Source of the DNA: Kalaharituber pfeilii
Taxonomy: Eukaryota > Ascomycota > Pezizomycetes > Pezizales > Pezizaceae
DNA length: 64,000 nt
NCBI GenBank assembly: GCA_015179045.1
Contig: WHUZ01000010.1
Location: forward strand, 1,240,001-1,304,000
Direction of reading: 5' to 3'
The position numbers were made by a program, and so were the translations under genes. This document shows, in pieces, positions 46,201 through 57,070 of the stretch; positions within the stretch are counted from its first letter, which is position 1, and each line of letters starts with the position of its first letter. The notes beneath the pieces were generated by a model. That model was given only the letters and a program-made list of their open reading frames with translations. It ran no database searches and was not told the origin of the DNA.

Positions 46201-47015
46201 GGGACTCTGCACTCCCATTACCTCTTGAATAGTACTCTGATGGCTGCCGCAGATCGAACTGGCGGACTTCCCCATCCTCCGAACAGGTAAGAAATAAATA
46301 TGGCGAGTTCTCTGTAACAATGCGCTTCACACGGTCTGTATGGGAGGTATACACTTTGGCTGATGCTTCTGAAGCTGTGTATATTTTCGCGGGTTTTGGT
46401 AAAGCCACAAGGCTAGTCGAATAGTAATGTCCTCTGGGGCCTCTTGGACGCTGACGAGAGGCAGAACTAGCACTAGGCCTAGCTGTGCTCCCTAGTGAAG
46501 AGGAAATTGGTGCATATTCAATGTCGAAAACGCGGACTTCGGAATCTCCAGCACAAGAAACAATTTTCCTATCACTAGAGTAGGGCATAAATTTCACACT
46601 GAATATGTTTGCTATATGACCAGTCTCGATGGTAGTGTTGAAGACAAAAGTCGGTCGGGTGGTATGGATGTTTACACATGTGTCGTCTGAACCCGATGCA
46701 AGCAACTGACCTGAACTCGACCAACTACGATATCCAATATCGTTGAGTTAGATACACTGACTGGGGAAGAATATAGCGAGTACGCAATGAAAGACTCATC
46801 GGATGAAGCCTCCAGCAGATGCAGCACAGATTTGCCACTTACCACAATGCATTGACACATCCTGTATGCCCGTGAAGCTCATTTGTGATATCGAGGTTGT
46901 CAACCCATTTTCTCGAACCATATAGTCCTCGAGTTGAGGACTGCCCCACGTTTCCATATATTTCGCGAAGAAGGAGCTTCTGGTCCATCGACTCTGAACT
47001 TGTCTGAGGCCGCAT
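43251..47015 (-). CDS. iqw1: WD40 repeat protein, IQW1/DCAF6 family
   Basis: Exons 46843-47015, 44042-46724, 43903-43978, 43505-43842 and 43251-43385 encode 1134 residues. Animal members (DCAF6, DCAF8) are substrate receptors of CUL4-DDB1 ubiquitin ligases; the fungal form is named after fission yeast iqw1. N-terminal WD40 repeats are clear (LHGHTGCVNALCWSSSGQLL with ASGSDDT; SVKFMPYSSDRKIVSCAGDS; HTDRVKRIVTENSPYLFLTC). A long disordered insert carries a basic KRKRGQ motif and a highly acidic run (coded at about 44150-44350). The last WD repeats are at the C-terminus (EYVVSGSDCGHVFIWEKKTS; VNVVTGHPYEPQIAVSGIED; TVKIFSPD), followed by a charged helical tail. The last exon is inferred from the acceptor GTAATAG and gives a family-like RTLLEDLAARLRQRR; its exact stop is the least sure part. 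Confidence 0.87.
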
Positions 47016-47664
47016 TTTGGGTGATTAAGGAGAAGCAACGTAGATACACAGCTACTGTTCAGGCGTTTGGGGTGTATCTAAGCATCTTCCTTTTCGATTT
47101 GGAGTAGGTGTGGTGAGAGGGTGCACGATGGCGAAGGGAGAGTGCTCTTTTGACGTTGACCATTCAATACAAGGTGCTATGACGCTACCGATAATCTAAG
47201 CAGCTTCTACGCCCATCCAGCAGATGGAGTCGTACGGCCAGCTGCACTAAACTCCATTGCCAGTAGCTTAGCTTGCCTGTGGCAGCGGGACGGGCAAGCA
47301 TCACTTGCAACCGGGCTGAAGTGAATCAAGCAAGGCATTGGGATCATGTTCGGGGATTTGCACGTTCTATACCAAAAGGGCCAGCCCGCTTTCCAAACTG
47401 ACAAGTCAAACGGCGGCCACCGGACCAGGCTGCTGTCATAAAGAACTATATAGAAGGCTGTCGCTTTGCAGTATGCACAGAACGGTATATATAGACATAC
47501 ACGCCACACGCAAGTGGGCAGCGAAACACCACAGCTGGAGAACAGGTGCTATTTGGGCAAGTACCCAGCAATAGCACTCAGACCAACCCTATCTATGGTA
47601 TGTTTGTATCCAGACTTGTGTAATGCGTTTGTACATACTTAGTGTCTAGATATTGGGACACTCG
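47016..47664. promoter_or_regulatory. Intergenic region upstream of IQW1
   Basis: Holds the IQW1 promoter. No gene was recognised. Confidence 0.35.
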
Positions 47665-47686
47665 ATAGCGGCTGGGCACGAGACTA
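47665..47686 (+). repeat. Short dispersed repeat, copy 1
   Basis: ATAGCGGCTGGGCACGAGAC followed by TA. Copy 2 at 48862-48883 differs at two positions. Confidence 0.7.
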
Positions 47687-47773
47687 AAGTCTGGATAGTT
47701 CTGAGATGCCCCGGTCAACAGTATCATCACTTGTAGTCTCGGCACTCGACCCCCGCCGAGACTATGCCAAGGG

Positions 47774-48650
47774 ATGCCAAGTTCGGCGCCGCCGTCGGCG
47801 GCATCAAGCAGGCCATATCCAGGGCAGTGTCTCGGAGATCTAGGTGGAGAAGCTTATGCGGTCGGACTAAAAGCTGACTTCCGAACCCCAAAATTGTGGT
47901 AAAGCTTATTATCAGAGGAAACTTCTCGTGGGCACATCAATATCCCCGGCCTGAAGAACGTGATATCGGTTCGGACGGGCTGGAAAATATTATTTGTGCA
48001 GGATGCCGCAAAGTGGTAAAATCAGCCAGTAAATCGGCCTCAATGCGGTCACGTTTGCTGTGAAGTGTGCTCCCACCACCTCAGGTCTACCAGAGAGGAT
48101 ACCCGCATTGATTGTGGTTTGTAGCCAGGAAAGTCATCCCGATATGCCAAATCAATTATGCATCTGAGTTGCACACATGTGGCCACCCTCATAGACTTTG
48201 TCGCGCTTGTATGGCAACAATGATGGAGGCGATAACAACAAACTGTCACCAGTACGAAACCTTCCGCAGCCCCTTTGGAGAAATGTTCGAAACCCTACGA
48301 ACGACTCTTACAATCCCTACTAGAGTTACCTTTACGGAACTAGTATCAGACTCCCATATCCCCTTTCCTGCAGGTGTTGTCCCACAAGCACCCCCCCATC
48401 ATCCAGCAGCCAAATCAGTACAATTGACAAGGATTGCATTCACTATGACCCGGGTAGCAGAGGTCGTGGGACCTATCCAGATACCCTAGTCTTGATATCA
48501 TGGACAGACCATATGCCAACCTTCGAGATGCACCAAATTCTCAAACAACTCTTGGGTAAAGATATAGTGGACAGGTGGATCTATAGACTCGCGAGGGAGC
48601 TTGTGTGGAGAGGGATTGAGGATGGCGGGAGCAGGCCAATGTCATTATAA
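47774..48650 (+). pseudogene. Degenerate RING-finger-like gene
   Basis: A frame starting at ATG 47774 (MPSSAPPSAASS) keeps a protein-like reading through HINIPGLKNVISVRTGWKIL and into a RING-like segment, QCGHVCCEVCSHHLRSTRED, but is cut by TAA at 47900, TAA at 48017 and TAG at 48122. A second Cys/His cluster, LHTCGHPHRLCRACMATMME, follows in another frame (open 48112-48489), and a third frame carries the last part (GTYPDTLVLISWTDHMP, VDRWIYRLARELVWRG) to a TAA at 48648. The C-G-H-x-x-C-x-x-C spacing fits the centre of C3HC4 RING domains, which act as ubiquitin ligases. A second overlapping frame at 47.88-48.03 kb also looks protein-like (ENIICAGCRKVV), so the original structure is not certain. 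Missed introns could explain some of the shifts. Confidence 0.42.
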
Positions 48651-48861
48651 GAAGCAAGTTCGTTAAACAAGAGAGTAAAGTCGGCTTTGCCGGCCCTTCC
48701 AGCGTCAACGTGAAAAATACAAGGTTAATTTTTCAGTACATGTATAATCTTCAACCTATTTATGTTAACCAGTCGCATGTTCCTTTGTCTTTGTTCGCAT
48801 AATTATCTTTATTTCCATTATTCTCAACAAAAAATAAATAATACATATTCACGTGCGCGCC

Positions 48862-48883
48862 ATAGCGGCTGGGTACAAGACTA
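48862..48883 (+). repeat. Short dispersed repeat, copy 2
   Basis: ATAGCGGCTGGGTACAAGAC followed by TA, 1.2 kb from copy 1. It lies between the RING-like relic and the HNH gene. Confidence 0.7.
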
Positions 48884-49070
48884 GCGTGATGCAGTATTCG
48901 GCGGAGAGCATTTCATATGGCGGTGAAGTTCAAATTCATTATGTCATGAAATATGCACAACAATGCCAATAGCTGTGGCGCAGATCCCTCCTTACATTTT
49001 CCAGCTCTCGAACATTCAAATCCCTATAGTCCTGTCTTGAACTCTTGCAATCCATCGCACAGGTACCATA

Positions 49071-50073
49071 ATGGGCTCTATGGAGAGCGTGAAGAATACA
49101 CTACTCTTGGATGCATTCAATTACTTTGGCAGTAGGCCCTCAGACCCGAATCACGCAAAAGAGTTACTCTATGATGGAGTTTATTATTATGGGACCGGAA
49201 AACTTCCACCTGCTAGTACTCTTAATGGTTTCCAGTCTCCGGGTACTAACACACCCCAAAGCCGTTCGTATAAAGTGTCTGTTAGTGAAAGGGATATGGG
49301 GTGAGTAGTTTCCTTTCGCTGGCTAAGGACAAGAGCTCACAAGTTTTAGTTGTGTTATTACGGGGGTAGAAATATGTTATAATGGTACACAAGTTGCTCA
49401 CATAATGCCATACCATACCCTGAATGCTTCAAATTCATGGGACAATCCAACTTGGATGGCTGCGAGATGCTTTCTCCCTGAAGAGATTGTTAAACATATA
49501 TTCCACCATTTGAAAGATTCACCAGCCTCAGGCATGCTTACTCTAGGTGCTACTCTACATCAGATGTGGGCAGCCGATTCATTCCGTTTGTATCCGGTTA
49601 CAAAGGAATGTCAACGACGAACGGTGGCGGAATAGGTTCGTGACGAGGAGAGCACCCCCTTCTTTTTAGAATTCGATGCAAACTTCATTTCTCTTAGCTC
49701 TATTACGACTAAACGGAAGATTAAACCAACAGTTGAATTCGAGCTCACTGCAGGTGAGCTTGAAGGGAAATGGGAAATTATTGAGCCACGATGCCTTTTT
49801 AGGGTTCCAGGGGTCACTGCCCCATCAGGTGCGGATGTTCCTAATCTTTGTCCCGCTGCACTACAACTGCATTCGATTTTCCAGAAGCTGTATTGGAGGA
49901 TTCGCGCTAGTGCACAAGGGAGGGAGGATTGCTTGCCAGACGAAGGCCTTATGAAAGCTCTCCAGTACTATACGCCGGAAGAAGAGATCCCAACTCCTAA
50001 CTCTGGAGTGGATCGTCCTCTCGATCCCACCAGCCTCAAGAAAGCGTTGATGGCATTGCAGTTTTCCTCATAG
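49071..50073 (+). pseudogene. HNH endonuclease-domain gene with one in-frame stop
   Basis: Exon 1 is 49071-49300 and exon 2 starts at 49350 (donor GTGAGT, acceptor TTTTAG, frame kept across GCVITG). The junction creates a fungal HNH motif: GCVITGVEICYNGTQVAHIM then PYHTLNA, with the Cys, the AHIMP histidine and the following helix. The frame meets TAG at 49633-49635 but continues in the same frame for another 145 codons (FDANFISLSSITTKRKIKPT; LQLHSIFQKLYWRIRASAQG) to TAG at 50071. I tried GT donors around the stop; one 63-nt intron (donor GTATCC in the FRLYP codons, acceptor GAGAG before CACCCC) would remove it in phase but has poor signals. So this is either a single-nonsense pseudogene or a gene with an odd intron. 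HNH proteins of this type are common and uncharacterised in filamentous fungi. Confidence 0.6.
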
Positions 50074-51225
50074 TCTTTTTTTTGTGTGTTTAATATACGG
50101 TCCTTGTATTGGCAATTCCTTTTTTTCTTTCTTAGACCAGCGGTCTCTAACCCATTTAAACCGATATAATGCTCTGTCTCCAGGAAATAATAAAGCAACT
50201 TGAAGTTCCTCATCTAGATCCATAGTGAGTAGTATATTAGAGAAAACATAGTTCAACTTATGTTAAATATAATTTTTGGTGCTGTGGTTTGACGCATTTT
50301 TTTCTCATTCTTCAACGTATTTTCTACTAGTGCGATTTCTGGGAGCGTGTTCTAAGAATCTAGAAATGTGGCAGAGGTGGGGGGTGCGTCGAGATTCTAA
50401 AGACTGGAAGGGGATTTATTTTCTGGGAGATCGAGTACTGATAAGCGTCTGGGAATCATTCTCACCCTCTATGCATACGAGGGGTACCTAGTGCAACCAT
50501 AGTCAGCGTCTGGTTACGAGACTACTTCAATATGATATTGGTAATACTTTATCTGAATGCATGCAACTGCCTGCTTCCTCATCTAAAACGCAAAACCAGA
50601 CTAATGATCTGCGCCACGATCCCAACACGGTAATACAAGCCCGCCAAGCCTAAGCCGAAATGGTAGCACGGGGAAACTTATACTCCGCGCCCGTGACCCT
50701 CGTTTGCCCGGACACGGCCGGCCCGGGCAGCATTTCAGCGGAGCAATGCATCGTACATTGCCGGGGCTCTGCAATTGGCCAGGCCGAGCATTCTCGATCT
50801 CATATTGTACTTAGCCTCATTGTTCTTGCAGCGCTACTCCTTTTACGTGCGAGTAATGATAAAAAAAACAAAAAAAACAAACTCCTTTTACGTGAGGCTG
50901 CCTGAGTTCACCTCAAAGTAAAGCAGAATCTAGGACGGCCATGGACAAAGTGATATCCCGATCATGGAGACTCGGAGCCGGGGCTTGGGTCCTGGAGCAC
51001 GTATACACCTCCCCCAGGCGAGTGCAAGTTAACGTTATCGTTTCTATCGTCTTTGATACCATATCCACTGTACATGTCTACTAGACACAATCCAAAGATA
51101 TATATACGATGGCCCTGCTACCTCCCATCTTCTTCTGTGCAGTCAAGTATCCTACAAAAAGCACATCTCTCTTTTGATACCTTTCTGTTGCTTTAAACAG
51201 CACAACTAGCCTCGAACCCAGTACA
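50074..51225. other. Intergenic region upstream of the MFS transporter
   Basis: Contains the third copy of the short dispersed repeat (50499-50524) and, toward 51.2 kb, the likely MFS promoter. No gene was recognised. Confidence 0.35.
50499..50524 (+). repeat. Short dispersed repeat, diverged copy 3
   Basis: ATAGTCAGCGTCTGGTTACG followed by AGACTA; same order of blocks as copies 1 and 2 with a 4-base expansion. Confidence 0.45.
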
Positions 51226-53065
51226 ATGGCTGGCGAACCAGTCGACGTTGTGGCCCCTTCAACGGCCAGTCGGCCGAGAAGTGAGGAGGAGGCAACTTTG
51301 GCCTCAGTTTCCCTGGAGCCTAGGCCGGAGCCGTCCAAGGTCCAGTGGAGGCCCACTGCAGCAGTCTATATCATTATAGTAACACTTTGTATCATTACCC
51401 TTGGAATTGCCCTTGATGCAACTTCACTCTCTGTTGCGCTACCGGTATGTTCTATCTCTTTCCTTATGAGGTGACCACCTATTCCTAGTATGGAGTTGAC
51501 GCGAAGACTTTTCTACAATAGATCATGGCGGAGAAGCTTGGTGGGTCGGCCATCGAAGCATTCTGGAGTGGCACGTCGTTTCTCTTGACGCAGACTGTTT
51601 TCCAGCCTAGCTACGCAGCGTTCTCCCACATATTTGGCCGTAAGCCTTTGATGCTTATTGCTCTTGTACTTTTCACTGCTGGGTCCATTATAGCAGCTGT
51701 GGCCAATAACTTTACCGTCATTATCATCGGCAGGTCAATACAGGGCTTTGGCGCAGGAGGTGTCATCTCACTTACAGAAATCGTGTTTACTGATATTGTT
51801 CCACTTCGCGAGCGAGGCAAGTACTTTGGCTTTATGCAGATGATGTGGGCCATTGGTTCAGTTACCGGCCCAATCGTTGGTGGCTCGTTCGCCCAGGAAG
51901 TCAGTTGGAGATGGATCTTTTATATCAACCTTCCTTTCTCAGCAATTGGTTTTATTCTAGTGCCAATCTTCTTGAAGCTGCATTACAAGGCCGAGGATCT
52001 GGCGACTAAGCTGAAGAGGGTCGATTGGGTTGGAACATTCCTGTTTATTGCTTCGGCCACTTCGCAGTTGATTCCGTTGACTTGGGGAGGAGTCATGTAC
52101 CCATGGGATCACTGGCGCACACTTGTGCCGTTGCTTCTTGGGTCGGCAGGCCTGGTGGCCTTTGTGTTTTATGAGATATACGTGCCGGCCGAGCCTATGG
52201 TGCGCCTCTCAATCTTCAAGAATAGAACAACTGTGGTCAATTACGCTGGCACGGCAATCCACGGTACGATTGTATGTATTACTCTTACGCCATATAAAAC
52301 GTATGCTTCAAGATTGTGACTTGCTAACGTGAAAAATAGTTGTGGTGTCTCCTTTACTATTTACCTCTTTACTATGAAGGCGTCAAAGACTTGTCTCCCG
52401 TCATGTCCGGCGTCGCCTGCTTCCCTCTAACTCTTACAATCGCCCCCATCTCTATCGTCATCGGTGTCACCGTCTCTGTAACCGGCCGTTTCCGCTGGGC
52501 CATCTGGCTCGGCTGGGTCCTCGCCACCGCCGGGGCCGGGATCCTGGTCCTTCTGGAGCCTCAAACCACTACCGTACAATGGATATTCATGACCCTCACC
52601 ATTGGCCTCGGCACTGGCATCTTGTTCCCCGGTACAATGATGGCTGTTCAATCCAGTGTCCGAAGCGAAGACGTCTCGTACGCAGTTGCCATGTTCTCGT
52701 TTTTCCGCTCGTGGGGGCAGTCCTTTGGCGTGGCCATCGGAGGCGTCATTTTTCAGAACTCGCTTGAGAGGGAGTTACGCAAGTTTCCGCTACTTAAAGA
52801 GATTGCGGGGGAGTATGCAAAAGACGCAGTTGCGGTTGTACAGGTTATTAAGAAGATGCCGCATGGAACCCCGGGGAGGGAGGAGCTGGTGCATTCATAT
52901 GCAGAGGCACTGCAGGTGGTTTGGATGGCGTTGATTGGGTTTTCAGCATTGGGATTGATATTGAGTCTTTTCACAGAGAAACGTAGCCTGGATAGGGAAT
53001 TGAATACGGAGCATGGGTTGAGGACGAAGGATGAAAAAAGGAAGGATAAATTGGAGGGTCAATGA
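51226..53065 (+). CDS. Major facilitator superfamily transporter, DHA2-like
   Basis: Exons 51226-51444, 51522-52271 and 52340-53065 encode 564 residues with about 12-14 membrane segments after a 45-residue cytosolic N-terminus. MFS antiporters of this kind export drugs, toxins or metabolites from fungal cells. Family motifs are visible: LDATSLSVALPIMAEKLGG at the first helix, FGRKPLMLIALVLFTAGSII (motif A region), GRSIQGFGAGGVISLTEIVF, PLRERGKYFGFMQMMWAIGS and VTGPIVGGSFAQEVSWRWIF (motif C region). The C-terminus is charged. There are no biosynthetic genes nearby, so the substrate cannot be guessed. Confidence 0.9.
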
Positions 53066-53407
53066 TTTTGAGTTAGAGCTGATACATATATTGGGTATAG
53101 ATTGATTCAGATTTATGAGATATCGATAATGGGTGTATATAATTGGCATCGGATACCTGGGATTTGGTTTCACCTTTTGATTCAGGGTAATGTATTGTGG
53201 TATGGGTTTGGAGTTTTTTTTTTTTATTTATGGTACCTCTCTCTTCCTCTTTCTATGCATTTGATAGAATTCTCTCTTTTTTTTTTTTTTTTAAGGAACA
53301 GAATGCATTTTCATTCATACCAATACAAATTTCATAGAAAGTTCCAATCCCTAGAACTTTTAAATCCCATTCACATTCATCCCTCTACAAAACACATTGC
53401 CTTTGAT
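53066..53407. other. Convergent intergenic spacer
   Basis: 342 bp of T-rich 3'-UTR-like DNA between the MFS gene and the DUF1772-like gene. No gene is present. Confidence 0.4.
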
Positions 53408-54260
53408 TTAATATCCCAATTTTGTAACACCCACCCCAGCAATGGCCCCTGCCAATCCCGCCATTCCAGCCCTCCAGCAATTCTTCTTCCTCCACAGCTC
53501 CAAATCCCTCCAAGTTGCCTGCTCGTCTACAACCTGCAACCCGATACCCCTCTTCTCCTCCTGCTCCAGGCTCTCTCCCGCAGCATTCAACCTATGATTC
53601 ACCGCCTTCATCACCACCTTACTATACGGGATAATGCCCAACAAGATAGTTGCCGGCAACGCGAAGAACATCCATGTGCCAGCAAATCCCAAAAAATCAC
53701 CCCCACCACCTCCCCTATGGACTTCTGTCTGCGGCATGAAGCTCGAGCTTGAGTACGTGGCTGAGGCAGATGAAATCTCGCCCACATCGAGCGGGTAGTT
53801 GTAGATGTAGTACGCGATGTACGAGTATGATCCTGCGGAGACGAGGATGAGATTCAAGAGGAGAGTGTGCGAGGCGCGGTGGATGCGGTGGAAGATCTTG
53901 ACGGCTTGCGATGCGGGCTGCTGTTGGGAGATGTTGGCGCCTCCGGTGGTCGCCGGGGTGGTGGCGCGTTTGGAAGCTTCGAGGGCGGGGAGTGTGTGTG
54001 AAGAGTGGGTTAGGTAGGTGCCTTAAATTTATAAAATATTAACAGAGATCTTCAACCTTTCAAATGTCAAGTTTTGTGACAGTCGAGATATATGTAAGTG
54101 GGCTGAACTAAAAACCCTCTCCTCTCCATCTGCACCGTCCTAATAAAATTGAGCCTCATGAACACGTACCTGCAAGAGCACCAGCACCCAATGTTCCCAA
54201 TATCTTCGCAAATCGAATTGCAGGAGGAAGAAGAGTTCCAGAGCTCGGGCTCGTCGACAT
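53408..54260 (-). CDS. DUF1772 family membrane protein
   Basis: Exons 54170-54260 and 53408-54021 encode 234 residues. The start MSTSPSSGTLLPPAIRFAKI and the first hydrophobic segment (LGTLGAGALAGTYL) are followed by a His-containing region (VKIFHRIHRASHTLLLNLIL), two more hydrophobic segments (TWMFFALPATILLGIIPYSK; GMAGLAGAIAGVGV) and a polar loop. The layout of four short helices resembles DUF1772/anthrone-oxygenase-like proteins. Only some members are known to oxidise anthrones, and no polyketide synthase is near, so the role is unknown. Confidence 0.65.
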
Positions 54261-55211
54261 CTTGACAATCCTTTCCTTTTGAGTTTTATACAATAACTTT
54301 TATTTTTTTCACGATGTGGCGTTTTCGCTGAACTTTTTGTTCTCTGATGGTTAGATTGGAAATGAGAGAGAGTATGAAAGAACAAAAAATAAGATAATTC
54401 GGAAAAAAGTCCCTGAGAAATGTTGAAATATGGTTATACTTCCTCAAAAGGTCACTTTGACGTCACCGTAACGTACAGTAACTGGCACGTGACTTTGCCG
54501 AAACCTTGGAATGGAAATTACGCAGGCCGATCATGACATGATGGCCCCCATGCAAAATCAGGACTTGATATTCCCCGGGAATGGCAAGGGCGGAATTCGT
54601 AGTCTTGTGACTGGAGAAATACAATAGTTATTGCCGTTGTTACCCGGACATTAGACCTTGGGTCACTACCAGCCTTTCGGTTTCTGTAATGTCAAATAAG
54701 CATGATCCCAAAGTTTATCCTCCGACAGGCACGTTTCGTAAGCCTTCCATCCAAATGGTGCCGTTTGACACCTCATGCTTATATACTCTTGGATACCATT
54801 CCAGAAATCTGGAGAACACAGTTGCATAAAATGAGATATCGACATTTTGAAGTAGTCCACCACTCTCATAACTGTTGATCCTATTGTCAGACTAACGTAA
54901 TCAAATATTGCTGAACTTTGACCCTTCCACGTGTCTATTAGAATAGGAAGGAGAATAATTACATGATTATGAGTAGAAGATATATAGATAGCATTATATA
55001 CAATTATCAGCCTAACAGCAATATCTGAGAATACAAACATATACTGAATACTCCTCGTAATAGAATCCACATATGAAAACCTGAAAATAGGTAACCGGAG
55101 GACAACCCATCATAGGGCGGTAACATCCATCAACTCAAATATCCCGCACGAATCTAGGAGTAGTGTCCATGTTTCGGGCAGCCTGCCCTTCCTCTTTTGG
55201 TTGTCACAGTA
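54261..55211. other. Intergenic region DUF1772 gene / SUR7-PalI gene
   Basis: About 950 bp. A minus-strand frame at 54666-55040 (124 codons from its first ATG) has a hydrophobic start, but no family and poor coding character, so I do not call it. Confidence 0.35.
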
Positions 55212-56543
55212 CTAGGCACCGGTGCCGGATACGGTATTCCGCTGCGCTGGACTACGAGCAGTGGCACCCAACACTGAACGCGCACCTGGAGTAGTGTAGT
55301 CGCCATCCACAGCCCCGGCAAAACGATGAACACCCGGATCAACACGGCGATCATTTCGATACTCTCTGTCTCTGTACTCGTTTTCTCGATAATCTCGACC
55401 TCCTTCGTATGTTCGATAATCATCGCGGGTGCGTCCGCCTTTTTCATATCTCACTTCCTTTGAACCAGGTGTGGCAGGGCGATCACCTTGTCTCGCATAT
55501 TTCTGATGAGCGTCATTGTCACTGCAGCCCCTGCCGCCATAGTGTCACTCACCAGCACGTGTAGCATCTAATTCTTTCTCTCGAGCAATATCATCGTTAT
55601 TGTAGCTTGAACCATAACTTGCTCTCTTACCATGAGCATCGTATTCGGATCCAGCCTTTCTTCCTTGTTTACCCAGAAGCCCACCCATCATGCTATCTCG
55701 CCTAGAAGGGCTGTCTGCTTTTTGTGTCTGCCGACTATACCTACGCCGGTACGAAAATATTCGAAGTAGTGAAATCAGGGAAAGAAATACAAGAGCAAAC
55801 GATGTCCAGGTGAAGGCAAAAGCCTAAGATATGAGTCAATTATGATACATAGTTGTCAATGATGGGAAATTTACCTTTACACCAACTCTAGCATGCCTTC
55901 CAGCACCTCTGAAGGCGTTCTGCGCCTGCGTGTATACTGCCCTATACAATAGATAAGAGTTGGGAATACTAACTCATTGGGGAGAGGACATACGTCATGA
56001 TGGATGCCAAAAACGCCGTACTCAACAACGCAATAGCTGTCAACAATGCTGCAATGCCTGTTGAAGCAGTTGATAGGGTGGCCCCAAGCGACGCCAGCAG
56101 AGCCAGTAGAATCCAGAAAATCGAAATGATATAGAACGCATAAGTGAATCTGCTCAAATAATAGAATTTATTTTGATGTTGAAGGAAAGGCTGTGGCACG
56201 CCGGTTGCTGTTCCGTAGTAGGTTTGAGGTAGCATCGGCTTACCGCCAGAGCGGCCACGGCAATCTATATTAACGCCATTCCGTTCACCACAGACCTAAG
56301 TGCTATTAGAGAAGATCGTATTTTCAGCGGAGTCAGGTCTATACATACATTATTCATAGTGAACTGTGATATTGGAGGGGCCCCTGGAATATTAGACGTA
56401 TCGGCGGAAAGGAAAAAGACTCGATTGAGGGGGTTATGATTCGTCAGCCCTGCCAATAGGCAGAAAAATAACATTACTACAGCTCCAGACAGTAATATAA
56501 GAGGTATAAGGACGAATGGTGACGTTCCTGGAAATCGAAACAT
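55212..56543 (-). CDS. SUR7/PalI family plasma-membrane protein
   Basis: Exons 56349-56543, 55994-56295, 55875-55941, 55553-55823 and 55212-55486 encode 369 residues. The family includes eisosome proteins and the PalI/Rim9 ambient-pH sensors. Four membrane segments are visible: PFVLIPLILLSGAVVMLFFC at the start, FTYAFYIISIFWILLALLAS and TGIAALLTAIALLSTAFLAS in the middle, and WTSFALVFLSLISLLRIFSY. The first extracellular loop has the typical NPLNRVFFLSADTSNIPGAP and a VCG..NIDC Cys pair. The C-terminal 130 residues are charged and Arg/Tyr-rich. The first ATG is plausible but an upstream mini-exon cannot be excluded. Confidence 0.82.
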
Positions 56544-57070
56544 TAATGAAATATACCCAAACTCGGAAGTGAGCATACATACTTAAAACATGCCGCGTCA
56601 TCCTCATGGTGAAGTATCAGATGTAAAGAAGTCGTGTGTATCAAATTCTCTTTGGAAAATATCAACTCCTGCAAGATTCTTGCAGCCTCGTGAAGGAATT
56701 GTAGATTTGGGGGAGGAGGGTTGAAAGAGTGATTGGGACCTGTTATGAAGCGCTGGCCCATGCATTCATGAAAGGAGCTCCACCATTCATCGTTATGACA
56801 TCAAAAGACCCCATCCCATACAATAGAAGAGTTGGCTTGCGCCTTAGTGCCATATTAGGTGCGCCGTAGAAATGTCATACTTGTCTAACGAAAGCTCTCC
56901 ACTCGAAACATGTGGCGACTAGCGCCTCAACCAGTTGGATATTATAAGTGTATATACAAATCAAAGTTCTATGCCAAATTTTCCCCGTTAGTATTCCTTC
57001 GATTTACGGCTGATTGCTCGTACTTACTAGATTTTGTCATATGCCATTATACCTTCCGATTGCAACGGAA
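56544..57070. other. Intergenic region PSF1 3' end to SUR7-PalI promoter
   Basis: About 530 bp. Short frames here lack a domain. Confidence 0.35.

Noticed and set aside
50660..50905. Plus-strand 81-codon frame with a hydrophobic segment upstream of the MFS gene
   Set aside because: Ends in an AAAC-repeat-derived Lys/Asn stretch and has no coding signal.
54666..55040. Minus-strand frame of 124 codons with a hydrophobic start
   Set aside because: The longer version begins with GTG; no family, no conserved motif and poor context, so chance is as likely.
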